From UBA8296 sp031581145 (lineage in GTDB: Bacteria; Bacteroidota; Rhodothermia; Balneolales; Balneolaceae): 64,000 bases of DNA. The position numbers and the translations under genes are program-made. This document shows positions 17,479 through 26,511 of this stretch, in pieces. A model generated the notes under the pieces. That model had not been told where the DNA came from. It searched no databases and worked only from the letters and a program-made list of their open reading frames with translations. The DNA is taken from positions 1 through 64,000 of the forward strand of contig JAVLBP010000004.1 of NCBI GenBank assembly GCA_031581145.1, given 5' to 3'. Within the stretch, counting starts at the first letter, position 1. Every line of letters begins with the position of its first letter.

Positions 17479-18612
17479 TTATCCGTGAACTCGTCGGTAT
17501 TCCGCCATAAAATCAACAAGCGCCTTGACACTCTCTACCGGGCATGCATTGTAAATGGATGCACGCATACCTCCCACAAAGCGGTGACCTTTTAGCCCGT
17601 GAAGGCCCGCTGCCTCGGCTTGTTCAATAAAATGGGTCTCAGCATCCTCGTTTGCCAACCGAAAAGGAATATTCATCAGCGAACGGGAGCGACGCTGTGC
17701 CGTGCCCCGATAAAAGTCATCTTTGTCTATCTCATCATATACGAGGGACGCTTTTTCAACACTATGTTTTTGCATTGCCGTGACGCCGCCTTGTTCGAGT
17801 AACCACTCCAAGACTAAATTGACCATGTAGATTGGAAATACAGGGGGCGTATTAGGCATTTTATCAAGATGTGGCTCGTAATTCATCAACGCTGGAATGG
17901 CACGATCAGCAACCTTGGTCGACGTCAAAAACGAGTCACGAATACAAACGATGGTCACCCCTGCCGGCCCTACATTTTTTTGAGCTCCAGCGTAGATCAT
18001 GCCGTAGCGATCTACATCGATCGGCCGACTTAAAAAATCAGACGAAGCATCACACACAAGTGGAATATCCCCCGTATCTGGCTCAGATGTGTACTGCGTC
18101 CCCACAATGGTGTTGTTTGACGTGAAGTGAGCATATCTTGTGGAGGGGTCCAGTCCAAAGGTTTCATCTGGCTCGGGCACATGATCAAAATCGGATGCAC
18201 TGCTATCGAAGGGGAGATCTACATGTCCGAAAAGCTTAGCATCTGCAATCGCCTTTTTGGACCATGTCCCAGTATGAAAATAGGCTGCACGACCTGTGTC
18301 AGACAAAAAATTCAAAGGAATATGTCCAAATTGCATCGTTGCTCCTCCGGTTACAAATCCAACATGCCAGGAATCATCAAGGCCTAAAGCTTTTCGAAGG
18401 CGCTCTCGAACTTGGTCATATATCGGGCCAAAAACGCTACCCCTGTGGCTAATCTCCATAATGGAGGCCCCTATTCCTTGTATGTCTAGAAGTTCTTCTT
18501 GGACTTGTTCCAGAACCGGGAGAGGCAGTTGGGAGGGACCTGCACTGAAATTGTGAACTCTGGTATTATGAACACTGGTATTATGAACACTGGTATTATG
18601 AACTCGGTGCAT
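17479..18612 (-). CDS. serC: Phosphoserine aminotransferase
   Basis: 377 residues. The conserved N-terminus HNFSAGPSQLP appears only at residue 20, after a repeated VHNTS block. Lys212 in AGAQKNVGPAG is the PLP-binding lysine. SerC converts 3-phosphohydroxypyruvate to phosphoserine (serine synthesis) and also acts in PLP synthesis. The only possible ATG is at 18612, so the repeat is translated and extends the protein by roughly 15 residues. Convergent with the rhomboid gene, 6 bp apart. Confidence 0.93.
   Translation of the reverse strand: MHRVHNTSVHNTSVHNTRVHNFSAGPSQLPLPVLEQVQEELLDIQGIGASIMEISHRGSVFGPIYDQVRERLRKALGLDDSWHVGFVTGGATMQFGHIPLNFLSDTGRAAYFHTGTWSKKAIADAKLFGHVDLPFDSSASDFDHVPEPDETFGLDPSTRYAHFTSNNTIVGTQYTSEPDTGDIPLVCDASSDFLSRPIDVDRYGMIYAGAQKNVGPAGVTIVCIRDSFLTSTKVADRAIPALMNYEPHLDKMPNTPPVFPIYMVNLVLEWLLEQGGVTAMQKHSVEKASLVYDEIDKDDFYRGTAQRRSRSLMNIPFRLANEDAETHFIEQAEAAGLHGLKGHRFVGGMRASIYNACPVESVKALVDFMAEYRRVHG
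18561..18605. repeat. 15-bp tandem repeat, three units, in the serC 5' end
   Basis: TGGTATTATGAACAC is present at 18561 and 18576, with TGGTATTATGAACTC at 18591. On the coding strand each unit encodes five residues with the consensus V-H-N-T-S. The fourth VHN belongs to the normal conserved HNFSAGP start of SerC, so the repeat seems to have grown from the native N-terminus. Confidence 0.95.
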
Positions 18613-18698
18613 GGGGCAGAAAGCTTTCTTAACTTTGATTGAGTATCAAAAAAGATACGTTACAAAAATACAGCAAAAGCAATCACAAACGAACCCTT

Positions 18699-18992
18699 AT
18701 GTCTGAATCTGCCCAAAATCCACTTGAACACGCGACGCCTGAACAAAAGCGCCAGTTTTTATTTATGATGCTTGTCCAGCAACACCAACAAATTGCGATG
18801 GTAGGATTGGGTGAAGAGGATAATCCAGCGACAAACCAAAAGGAGAAGGACAAATCATCGGCTCAGTATGCCATCGATACACTTGAGATGTTGGAGGCTA
18901 TGACCGAAGGTAATCGAACCAAAGAGATGAGTGACTATTTGACCTCTGTGTTGAGTCAACTCCGGTTAAAGTTTGCATCAACCACCTTTTGA
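18699..18992 (+). CDS. DUF1844 family protein
   Basis: 97 residues from the ATG at 18699. It is helical and Met/Gln-rich near the start (QKRQFLFMMLVQQHQQIAM) and then has AQYAIDTLEMLEAMTEGNRTKEM followed by LTSVLSQLRLKF, the pattern of DUF1844. The function of this small soluble family is not known. An in-frame ATG at 18639 would add a basic 20-residue leader; the conserved domain starts after 18699. It overlaps the NUDIX start by one base (TGATG), so the two are probably coupled. Confidence 0.75.
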   Translation: MSESAQNPLEHATPEQKRQFLFMMLVQQHQQIAMVGLGEEDNPATNQKEKDKSSAQYAIDTLEMLEAMTEGNRTKEMSDYLTSVLSQLRLKFASTTF

Positions 18993-19477
18993 TGTCGCCC
19001 AACAAATCCGTTCACTCTGGAGAACCTACACAGCACATCGAGGCTGCAGGAGGTGTCGTGACGTATGGCCCAGAGCCAGAGCAGAACATTCCAGAGCAGC
19101 ACATCTTAGTGATGTTTCGGCGAGGTGTATGGGATCTCCCCAAAGGAAAGGTGGACCCTGGTGAAACCAGAGCTCAGGCTGCGATTCGGGAAGTGGTAGA
19201 AGAAACGGGTATTGCAGCCCCTGTCATTTGCGAGTCGATTGGCTTGACACAGCACCAGTATCATCTCGATGGCCAAATTATAGACAAAACGACCCATTGG
19301 TACTGGATGGAAGCGTCTTCAAAGGCATTGGGCCAGCCACAACTCGAGGAAGGGATTACGGAACTTCAATGGGTGCCGTTGCAAAAAGCTCGGAGTCTTG
19401 TTGGATTTGACAATCTTCGGCTGGTTCTAGACGCTTTTGGACAAAAAAAATGGGGTGACGAACTCATCACCCCATAA
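18992..19477 (+). CDS. NUDIX hydrolase
   Basis: 161 residues from the ATG at 18992. The NUDIX box is complete: GKVDPGETRAQAAIREVVEE followed by TGI (about residues 52-74), with the metal-binding glutamates in REVVEE. Such enzymes hydrolyse nucleoside diphosphates linked to another group; the substrate cannot be told. The 3' end contains a hairpin that, read on the other strand, looks like the terminator of the TonB-family gene. Coupled to DUF1844 upstream. Confidence 0.88.
   Translation: MSPNKSVHSGEPTQHIEAAGGVVTYGPEPEQNIPEQHILVMFRRGVWDLPKGKVDPGETRAQAAIREVVEETGIAAPVICESIGLTQHQYHLDGQIIDKTTHWYWMEASSKALGQPQLEEGITELQWVPLQKARSLVGFDNLRLVLDAFGQKKWGDELITP
19443..19475 (-). terminator. Intrinsic terminator for the TonB-family gene, inside NUDIX CDS
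   Basis: ATGGGGTGA (19450-19458) pairs perfectly with TCACCCCAT (19467-19475) around an 8-nt loop. Eight A residues at 19443-19450 become a U tract on the minus strand. The hairpin therefore terminates minus-strand transcription coming from 19517, although it lies wholly within the last codons of the opposite NUDIX gene. Confidence 0.75.
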
Positions 19478-19516
19478 AAGCTTATGGCTTAACCTTAACG
19501 ATAATGTGGTGTCAAA

Positions 19517-20167
19517 TCAGTTCTGAAGCTTAAACACTACAGGCAGGTTGTACTGCACTCGGACTGGACGTCCACGCTGTAGCCCTGGTTTGAACTTCGC
19601 CTTCCGTATCGCTTTGAGGGCTTCCTCATCGCATCCACCACCAATGCCACGAACAACTCTTGGGTTTTCAACTTCACCACGCTCATTCACGATAAACTGA
19701 AGAAACACGCGACCTTCAATCCCAGCTTTGCGTGCCATTTCGGGATAGGTAATACTTGCTTGAAGTCCGGCCAATCCACCAATGAGTTCTGGCATATTTT
19801 CCACAACGGTGAAGAATTCTTCTTCTTCCTCAGCAGGAGGTGGTGGAGGTGGAACGTTGAGAGGACCATCTAGGGCGAGGTCAGCATCAATATTAATGTC
19901 TACATCTTCAATGACTTCATCATTTGGCACCTCAACGGGGACCGGTGGACGTGGAGGAGGGGGAGGGGTCTCCATTTGTCTGGTTTGGACAATCTCCTCC
20001 ATTTCGACAACCTCTTGTTCATTAAGCTCAATTTCCTCAGGAGGCGCTGAGCGAAACTCGAATCGCACTGCAGCGATGAAGATCACCAACGCAGCAATGA
20101 GTCCTACTTGATATAGTACGCCATAGAAGCGGCGTAAATCAGCATTTGGTTTTTTACGTTCAATCAT
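19517..20167 (-). CDS. TonB family energy transducer
   Basis: 216 residues. A single N-terminal membrane anchor (about 18-37) is followed by an acidic then proline-rich periplasmic stretch (ETPPPPPRPPVPVEVP and GPLNVPPPPPPAEEEE). The C-terminal TonB domain (about 130-216) holds YPEMARKAGIEGRVFLQFIVNERGEV and KAIRKAKFKPGLQRGRPV. It should pass proton-motive energy to outer-membrane receptors; no ExbB/ExbD or receptor gene is nearby. Ends at a terminator inside the NUDIX gene. Confidence 0.9.
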   Translation of the reverse strand: MIERKKPNADLRRFYGVLYQVGLIAALVIFIAAVRFEFRSAPPEEIELNEQEVVEMEEIVQTRQMETPPPPPRPPVPVEVPNDEVIEDVDINIDADLALDGPLNVPPPPPPAEEEEEFFTVVENMPELIGGLAGLQASITYPEMARKAGIEGRVFLQFIVNERGEVENPRVVRGIGGGCDEEALKAIRKAKFKPGLQRGRPVRVQYNLPVVFKLQN

Positions 20168-20264
20168 AATCTCGTTCGATTTAAGATTTTCAATTCACCT
20201 TTTAACGCCCTTTACGACACTCTACTATTAGGACGGTGATATTGAACTTTTATTATACACGATT

Positions 20265-20645
20265 TCAGTCGGTTCTCCAACGCCTTAACCCAAGATTTAA
20301 AGAGGTGGCAATCCCAGCACAAGCCGCTCCGGCTGTATTGGCGACCATATCCATAACTTCAAATGATCGCCCCATGTCCAGCGTTAATTGCAATCCTTCC
20401 ACTATCGCGCCAAACAGGGTGCCAGCAATTGCGGTGAAGGCAAATAGTTGTACGCCCGTCCATTTCCCATCCATAAAAGACCCGAGGAGATAACTCCATA
20501 ACCCGAAAAGGCTAAAATGTGCAATCTTATCAATAAATCCACCAGGATTCACGGATGGTCCGTCCATGGGGGTGAGTGTCAGCCACAAAAGCGCTGCTGT
20601 AAAGAGCGTAAATCCCACCCAAGACCATCTATTTGAAGTTGACAT
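20265..20645 (-). CDS. VanZ family membrane protein
   Basis: 126 residues with about four hydrophobic segments. LTLTPMDGPSVNPGGFIDKIAHFSLFGLWSYL and the later AIAGTLFGAIVEGLQLTL match the VanZ-like family, named for a teicoplanin-resistance gene but mostly of unknown role. It starts 12 bp downstream of the proS stop on the same strand, so it is probably transcribed with proS. Confidence 0.8.
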   Translation of the reverse strand: MSTSNRWSWVGFTLFTAALLWLTLTPMDGPSVNPGGFIDKIAHFSLFGLWSYLLGSFMDGKWTGVQLFAFTAIAGTLFGAIVEGLQLTLDMGRSFEVMDMVANTAGAACAGIATSLNLGLRRWRTD

Positions 20646-20657
20646 CGTGGAGGAGGC

Positions 20658-22190
20658 TTAATACGATCGTGCAAAAAGGACAGGACGCACTTCAGGAGCA
20701 CCTGTCACCATGCAAGGAGCTAACGTGGGTGTACCCTCTTGGGTGGATCCTTGAAGTCCTAAATAGTCATTGAACTGAGAGCCTAAGTCCCCACCATGTG
20801 GTATGCAACGAATGGTTGCTTTGGTCTCTTCTTTGATTTTTTTCTCAGTCTCTTCGGTTCCGTCCCAGTGGGCTATGACAAAGCCTCCATGCTCTATAGC
20901 CTCTTTAAACTCCTCATAAGTATCCACTTTGCGGGTTGACTCAATCATTCTTTTGCGGGCCGATGCTAAAAGGTCTGCTTGAATGGTGTCAAGCAACGCG
21001 GCCAAGCGATCTAAAAACTCATCAGTACTATCTGTAGGTAGGCTCTCTTTAGATAGGGTGTCCCTTCTTGCTACTTCAGCGACTTGCCCTTCCATGTCTC
21101 GGCGACCGATCGCAATCCGAATAGGAACACCCTGCGCCTCATGTTCTGCAAATTTAAAGCCTGGTTTGTACTGCGAGCGGTGATCAAATCTACACCGAAT
21201 GCCTCTAGATTTGAGCCCGTCTATCCAAGGTTTGCAATGAGCTTCAATGGCATCAAGGTCTTCCTCGGATTTGAAAATGGGCACAATCACAATCTGTGTT
21301 GGAGCCAGAGCTGGAGGAAGGACGAGTCCCTGATCATCGCTGTGTGTCATGATCAGCCCCCCTATTAATCGTGTTGAGACGCCCCAACTGGTGGCCCAAA
21401 CGTGCTCCACTCCACCCTCTTTGGTTTGGTAGGTCACATCAAAGGCCTTTGCAAAATTTTGCCCTAAGAAGTGAGAAGTTCCAGCTTGAAGCGCCTTGCC
21501 ATCTTGCATCATTGCCTCAATACAATAGGTGTCTTCCGCGCCCGCAAACCGTTCTGAGGCGGTTTTGACCCCTGTTATGACGGGCATAGCCATCGTTTGT
21601 TCAGCAAACGTTTTATAGACCTCAAGCATTTGTACAGTTTCGGCAGTGGCTTCGTCACGGGTGGCATGAGCTGTGTGTCCTTCTTGCCACAAAAACTCCA
21701 TGGTGCGCAGGAAAAGGCGCGTTCTCATCTCCCAACGGACAACATTAGCCCATTGATTAATTAGGATAGGTAAATCACGATAGGACTGTATCCACCCTCG
21801 ATAGGCATCCCAAATAATGGTTTCCGATGTGGGGCGGACAATAAGCTCTTCCTCAAGCTTAGAGGCTGGATCTACATCAACGCCGGCATCGCTTGCATGT
21901 AGCCGGCTATGGGTGACGACTGCACACTCCTTCGCAAACCCTTCCACATGCTCTGCCTCTTTGGAGAGAAACGATTTTGGAATAAAAAGAGGGAAGTAAG
22001 CATTTTCATGGCCGGTCTCCTTAAACATGCGATCCAACGTCGATTGCATAGACTCCCAAATGGCATACCCATTGGGACGTATAATCATTGAGCCACGAAC
22101 CGGAGAGTGTTCAGCTAGCTTGGCCTCTCGGATTACATCGAGGTACCATTGTGCGTAGTCGGCTTCTTGTGAAGTAATTCTCTTAGCCAT
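20658..22190 (-). CDS. proS: Prolyl-tRNA synthetase, archaeal/eukaryal type
   Basis: 510 residues. Class II core motifs are seen in SPVRGSMIIRPNGYAIWESMQ (motif 1 region), RPTSETIIWDAYRGWIQSYRDLPI and FLRTMEFLWQEGHTAHATRDEA (motif 2). An anticodon-binding domain follows (about 285-390). There is no editing insertion between motifs 2 and 3, and the C-terminus ends RSY, as in the archaeal/eukaryal-like ProRS that many Bacteroidota use. It charges tRNA-Pro. Transcribed away from tRNA-Met. Confidence 0.95.
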   Translation of the reverse strand: MAKRITSQEADYAQWYLDVIREAKLAEHSPVRGSMIIRPNGYAIWESMQSTLDRMFKETGHENAYFPLFIPKSFLSKEAEHVEGFAKECAVVTHSRLHASDAGVDVDPASKLEEELIVRPTSETIIWDAYRGWIQSYRDLPILINQWANVVRWEMRTRLFLRTMEFLWQEGHTAHATRDEATAETVQMLEVYKTFAEQTMAMPVITGVKTASERFAGAEDTYCIEAMMQDGKALQAGTSHFLGQNFAKAFDVTYQTKEGGVEHVWATSWGVSTRLIGGLIMTHSDDQGLVLPPALAPTQIVIVPIFKSEEDLDAIEAHCKPWIDGLKSRGIRCRFDHRSQYKPGFKFAEHEAQGVPIRIAIGRRDMEGQVAEVARRDTLSKESLPTDSTDEFLDRLAALLDTIQADLLASARKRMIESTRKVDTYEEFKEAIEHGGFVIAHWDGTEETEKKIKEETKATIRCIPHGGDLGSQFNDYLGLQGSTQEGTPTLAPCMVTGAPEVRPVLFARSY

Positions 22191-22306
22191 GCAGCTCGTT
22201 CTTGTTGGCGGTTTGGGGTTTTACTATTTGTGGCTTAACTGTCACTATAGTTTCTCTTCAGCGTATATAATCCTACTCAAATAGCATGGTTCTTGCCCAA
22301 TAAGAT

Positions 22307-22346
22307 AGGACTTTCTTTAGAGCCATTATTTATGCAAAAAAGTCCT
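22307..22346. repeat. Inverted repeat upstream of proS and tRNA-Met
   Basis: AGGACTTT (22307-22314) is the reverse complement of AAAGTCCT (22339-22346), with a 24-nt A/T-rich centre. It lies in the 186-bp gap between the divergent proS and tRNA-Met genes. It could be an operator or a leader hairpin; no family is recognised and no other feature was found in this gap. Confidence 0.35.
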
Positions 22347-22376
22347 TAATTTATTTAGCTGATTTAGTTTCAACAT

Positions 22377-22450
22377 GGCGTGGTAGCTCAGTTGGTAAGA
22401 GCGTCGGATTCATAACCCGGAGGTCGGCGGTTCAATTCCGCCCCACGCTA
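22377..22450 (+). tRNA. tRNA-Met (anticodon CAT, elongator type)
   Basis: Acceptor GGCGTGG (22377-22383) pairs with CCACGCT (22443-22449), the first pair being G-U; discriminator A22450. The T arm pairs GGCGG with CCGCC around TTCAATT. The anticodon loop is TTCATAA. The first pair is not the mismatched C1-A72 of initiator tRNA, so an elongator is inferred; a tRNA-Ile with modified CAT anticodon is not strictly excluded. The closing pair of the anticodon stem is A-C. CCA is not encoded. Confidence 0.92.
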
Positions 22451-22484
22451 CTCATTCCCTTCCCCTAATAATACGGAGACGCTT

Positions 22485-23771
22485 ATGAAGAAAAGAGCTT
22501 TACTCACGTTACCCATTATTCTCTTTTTCACATCTCAACTTTTTGCCCAGAAGGTGATTATTCATGCCGGGCAATTGATTGATGGAATTTCTGATGATCC
22601 TGTCCAAAATGTAACAGTCACTGTTCAGGATGGTCAAATCACCGCGGTTGAAAATGGGTTTATCGATCCAAGTGATGGAACAGGTGTCGTGGATTTGTCT
22701 AACCAAACACTCATGCCTGGATGGATTGACCTGCACGTTCACTTAGAGAATGAAACAAGCCCGACGCGCTACCTCGATTCATACAGGCTCAATGATGCTG
22801 ATATTGCGTTTCAGTCGGCCGTTTATGCCAAAAAGACATTGATGGCTGGGTTTACGACGGTACGTGATCTGGGAGGAACGGGAGTAAATATCGCATTGCG
22901 CGATGCCATTAATAAAGGATATACGCTTGGCCCACGAGTGATTACGGTGGGTAAATCCATTGCGACGACTGGAGGACATGCAGATCCTACAAATGGACGT
23001 AAAAATGAGCTCATGGGACGCCCTGGACCAACGGAAGGAGTTGTGAACGGACCCTTTGAGGCTAGAGAGGCAGTTCGTCAACGTTACAAAAATGGTGCAG
23101 ACCATATTAAAATTACCTCTACTGGAGGCGTGTTGAGTGTCGCAAAATCTGGACAAAACCCTCAATTCCTCAATGACGAACTTGCCGCGATTGTAGAAAC
23201 AGCTCAGGATTATGAAATGCATGTGGCCGCGCATGCTCATGGTGAGGAGGGTATGTTGCGAGCGGTGGATGCGGGAGTGTTGACCATAGAACACGGTACC
23301 TACATGAGTGAGCGAGTGATGGATCGCATGATCGAGAAAGGCGCTTACTACGTTCCAACGATATCGGCGGGTAATTTTGTGGCTGAAAAAGCTGAAATCG
23401 ATGGATATTACCCTGAAATCGTTGTTCCAAAGGCTAAAGCCATTGGGCCTCAAATCACAAACACCTTCGCTAAAGCGTATGCCTACGGCGTACCCATAGC
23501 ATTTGGAACAGATGCGGGAGTGTTTCCTCACGGTGAGAATGCAAAGGAATTTGGATACATGGTTGAGGCTGGAATGCCGGTGATGGACGTTATTCAAAGT
23601 GCTACAACTATTGCTGCCAAAGTTTTAGGCCTTGAGAATGAAATTGGACAGGTTGCTCCAGGATTTACGGCTGATCTTGTGGCAGTTCCAGGGAATCCGT
23701 TTGAATCTATCGAGGTGATGGAGCGACCCTCTTTTATTATGAAAAGTGGTGACATTGTTCACCAACCGTAA
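22485..23771 (+). CDS. Exported amidohydrolase (imidazolonepropionase-like)
   Basis: 428 residues. A signal peptide (about 1-21, ending LFAQ) precedes a metal-dependent hydrolase of the amidohydrolase superfamily. Metal ligands are visible in WIDLHVHLE (about 87-91), a probable carboxylated Lys region (ADHIKITSTGG), VAAHAHGEEG and EHGTYM, and the catalytic Asp in IAFGTDAGVFPHG. Family members of this exported type include Xaa-Pro dipeptidases and other peptide or amide hydrolases; the substrate is not known. It follows tRNA-Met by 34 bp. Confidence 0.85.
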   Translation: MKKRALLTLPIILFFTSQLFAQKVIIHAGQLIDGISDDPVQNVTVTVQDGQITAVENGFIDPSDGTGVVDLSNQTLMPGWIDLHVHLENETSPTRYLDSYRLNDADIAFQSAVYAKKTLMAGFTTVRDLGGTGVNIALRDAINKGYTLGPRVITVGKSIATTGGHADPTNGRKNELMGRPGPTEGVVNGPFEAREAVRQRYKNGADHIKITSTGGVLSVAKSGQNPQFLNDELAAIVETAQDYEMHVAAHAHGEEGMLRAVDAGVLTIEHGTYMSERVMDRMIEKGAYYVPTISAGNFVAEKAEIDGYYPEIVVPKAKAIGPQITNTFAKAYAYGVPIAFGTDAGVFPHGENAKEFGYMVEAGMPVMDVIQSATTIAAKVLGLENEIGQVAPGFTADLVAVPGNPFESIEVMERPSFIMKSGDIVHQP

Positions 23772-23806
23772 TGTACCCTGGATTTCGTATCGACTAATTT
23801 GAATTC

Positions 23807-25624
23807 ATGCTGCTCAAACGAACCCACACATGTGGTGAACTACGCCTTGAGGATCAAACTCATGAGGTAGTGCTCAATGGATGGATTGAGGGTCATCGCG
23901 ATTTGGGAGGGCTTGTCTTTGCGGATGTGAGGGACCGGTATGGCGTGACGCAGATTGTGATTGATGAGTCTGACGATGCTGTTTCTGATGACATGATGCA
24001 GCAAGCAGCCAAGTTACGTGCAGAAGACGTCATTGGATGTCGTGGCTTTGTACGAGAGCGTGAATCTAAGAACCCTGAGATGCCAACAGGGGGTATTGAG
24101 ATTGTCGTCACTGAACTCGTCGTGTACTCTAAATCCGATGTCCCCCCTTTTGAGGTGAAAACGGATGTCCAAGCATCTGATGATTTGCGACTGCGTTACC
24201 GTTACCTCGATTTGCGCCGTCACCCCCTGCAGCAAAAGCTACAATTGCGCTCGAAGGTAGCTCACGCCATCCGTGATTTTTACCACAAGCACGAGTTTGC
24301 CGAGATAGAGACACCTGTATTGATGAAATCGACACCTGAAGGGGCCCGTGATTACTTGGTACCTAGTCGAGTGAATGCTGGATCGTTCTACGCGTTACCT
24401 CAAAGCCCACAGACTTACAAGCAAATGTTGATGGTGTCTGGCTTTGATCGATATGTCCAGATTGTGAAATGTTTTCGGGATGAAGATTTACGCGCAGATC
24501 GTCAACCTGAGTTTACCCAGGTGGATGTGGAAATGTCCTTTGTCGACGAGGAAGATGTTTATGTGCTTCATGAAGGGCTCATGGGCCATTTATGGTCCAC
24601 ATTTATGGATGTTGAGTTACCAAAGACCTTTCATCGGATGACCTATGATGAGGCGATTCGTTCTTATGGATCAGACAAGCCTGATCTGCGTTTTGGTTCG
24701 CCGATTATCGATTTGTCTGATGCGTTGTCGTCAACAGGCTTTAAACTTTTTGATGATGCCGTTGCCGCTGGGGGGCATGTTCTTGGTATTCGGATTCCCG
24801 GTCAGGGTTCTATTGGGCGTGGAGCTTTGGATCGGTTTATTGATAAAGTAAAGCATGCGACAGGTGTCCCCGGCGTCATTTATGCGAAATGGACAGAGGA
24901 GGGGCTTACCAGTAGTGTGGCCAAATTTCTCACCGAGGACCATCACCAGGCTATTATGGAGGGCGCCAAGGCTGAAAAAGGGGACTTGGTTCTAATCCTT
25001 GCTGGCGAAGGGACGCAGCTTTTTTCTAACATGGGCACGATGAGGTTGCTTTCTGCTGATGAATGGAGCTTGCGCGAAACCCATCCATCCTCATTTGGGC
25101 CGTGGGCCTTTTGCTGGGTGACTGACTTTCCATTGGTAGAGTGGGACGAAGATGAACAGCGCTATTTTGCGTTGCACCATCCATTTACGTCGCCTCATCT
25201 GGAGGACACGCCTCAATTGCAATCCAATCCTGCATCTGTAAGATCCCGAGCGTACGATTTGGTTCTCAATGGAAGTGAAATCGGTGGTGGATCGATCCGG
25301 ATTCACCAGCAGGAGATGCAACGCCAGGTGTTTGATCTGCTCGGCATTGGCGACAAAGAGGCGGACGAAAAGTTTGGGTTTTTATTAAAAGCCTTTTCCT
25401 ATGGCGCACCCCCTCATGGTGGGATTGCCTTGGGGCTAGATCGCATCCTCATGATCATGACGGGCGCTGAGTCTATACGCGATGTAATCGCCTTTCCCAA
25501 AAATCAGCGTGCACAAAGTCTAATGGACGCCTCACCTAGCCCCGTGGCTACCGAACAACTTGACGAGCTTCATATTCGATTGGCCGAGGGCGTTAAGCCC
25601 CATGGGGCGGACGAAGAATTGTGA
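23807..25624 (+). CDS. aspS: Aspartyl-tRNA synthetase
   Basis: 605 residues, the bacterial type. The N-terminal OB-fold binds the anticodon (HTCGELRLEDQTHEVVLNGWI); the class II core has RYRYLDLRR, FRDEDLRADRQPEFTQVDVEMSF (motif 2) and GGIALGLDRILMIMTGAESIRDVIAFPK (motif 3). The GAD insertion between them (about 290-420) marks the bacterial form. Whether it is discriminating or also charges tRNA-Asn cannot be judged here. Its TGA overlaps the GTG start of the next gene. Confidence 0.96.
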   Translation: MLLKRTHTCGELRLEDQTHEVVLNGWIEGHRDLGGLVFADVRDRYGVTQIVIDESDDAVSDDMMQQAAKLRAEDVIGCRGFVRERESKNPEMPTGGIEIVVTELVVYSKSDVPPFEVKTDVQASDDLRLRYRYLDLRRHPLQQKLQLRSKVAHAIRDFYHKHEFAEIETPVLMKSTPEGARDYLVPSRVNAGSFYALPQSPQTYKQMLMVSGFDRYVQIVKCFRDEDLRADRQPEFTQVDVEMSFVDEEDVYVLHEGLMGHLWSTFMDVELPKTFHRMTYDEAIRSYGSDKPDLRFGSPIIDLSDALSSTGFKLFDDAVAAGGHVLGIRIPGQGSIGRGALDRFIDKVKHATGVPGVIYAKWTEEGLTSSVAKFLTEDHHQAIMEGAKAEKGDLVLILAGEGTQLFSNMGTMRLLSADEWSLRETHPSSFGPWAFCWVTDFPLVEWDEDEQRYFALHHPFTSPHLEDTPQLQSNPASVRSRAYDLVLNGSEIGGGSIRIHQQEMQRQVFDLLGIGDKEADEKFGFLLKAFSYGAPPHGGIALGLDRILMIMTGAESIRDVIAFPKNQRAQSLMDASPSPVATEQLDELHIRLAEGVKPHGADEEL

Positions 25625-26511
25625 GTGTTACGCCCAGTACTACGACCAGTTCCAAGGCTACCCAGTCCGACTCGAAACATGTGGTGGGATTGGATGGATG
25701 TCGTGCGGGTTGGATAGCACAGACTCTTTGGTTACGCCCCCATCTTAGTGGGTCTACAACGTTTGAGGTGAGCCATACGGAGTGGCATCTAATCCAAGAG
25801 CAAGAGGACCTTTTGGGTGTATTGCAGCGTTGTGATCAAGCATGGATCGATGTCCCCATTGGGTTAGCCTCGTCTACAGATGATGATGCCCCCAAACGAG
25901 CTTGCGACCTAGCTGTGCGAGAAGCCTTAGGATCCAAACGATCCTCCATTTTTACCCCTCCAATTCGTGACGTACTCGAGATAGCATCCTACCATGAAGC
26001 CATGCAGCGTCAACATGAACTCATTGGTGCAAAATGCTCCATTCAAGCGTGGAATCTTACACCAAAGATTCGACAAATGGATACACTATGGGAATGGATC
26101 GATGATGCAGAACATCGGATCCATGAGGCACACCCAGAATGGCAATTTCAGTGTTGGGTGAATGGGCTACCTTCGCCGTCTGAAGGTGACTCGCAAGACC
26201 ATGTTAACAACTTATTGCTTGAACACTCACATGGCAACCCATCGCTTTCCTCGAAAAAAACAGATGAAGGGCGTCGCCAACGACTTGCGATACTTGCCTC
26301 TCTTGGATTTGATGATGCATCATCGTTCTATGAAGATTGTCTATCGCAAACGAAGCGTAAGGATGTCCAGCCAGATGACATTATGGACGCCATGGCTTTA
26401 GCGTGGGGGTGTTATCAGGCTATGAACGGGTATGGCAAGATCTTGCCAGAAGCGGGCACACCCAAGGACGCTAAAGGGAGACCCATGGCCATCCATTATG
26501 CATCACCTTAA
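25621..26511 (+). CDS. DUF429 domain-containing protein
   Basis: 296 residues starting with GTG at 25621, which overlaps the aspS stop by 4 bp. HVVGLDGCRAGWIA (about 20-33) is the DUF429 signature, an RNase-H-like fold; WIDVPIGLASS, RACDLAVREALGSKRSSIFTPPIRDVL and DIMDAMALAWGC also fit the family. The biochemical role is unknown. The start codon overlap suggests coupling to aspS. Its stop codon opens a degenerate 12-14-bp repeat. Confidence 0.8.
   Translation: MSVTPSTTTSSKATQSDSKHVVGLDGCRAGWIAQTLWLRPHLSGSTTFEVSHTEWHLIQEQEDLLGVLQRCDQAWIDVPIGLASSTDDDAPKRACDLAVREALGSKRSSIFTPPIRDVLEIASYHEAMQRQHELIGAKCSIQAWNLTPKIRQMDTLWEWIDDAEHRIHEAHPEWQFQCWVNGLPSPSEGDSQDHVNNLLLEHSHGNPSLSSKKTDEGRRQRLAILASLGFDDASSFYEDCLSQTKRKDVQPDDIMDAMALAWGCYQAMNGYGKILPEAGTPKDAKGRPMAIHYASP

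Noticed and set aside
22377..22450. Initiator tRNA-fMet
   Set aside because: The first acceptor pair is G-U and not the unpaired C-A of initiators, and the anticodon stem lacks three consecutive G-C pairs next to the loop.
22779..23597. Open frame of 272 residues antisense to the exported amidohydrolase
   Set aside because: The plus-strand frame has signal peptide and metal-binding motifs; the antisense translation shows no family pattern and is rich in Cys, His and Arg, as expected from reading real coding DNA backwards.
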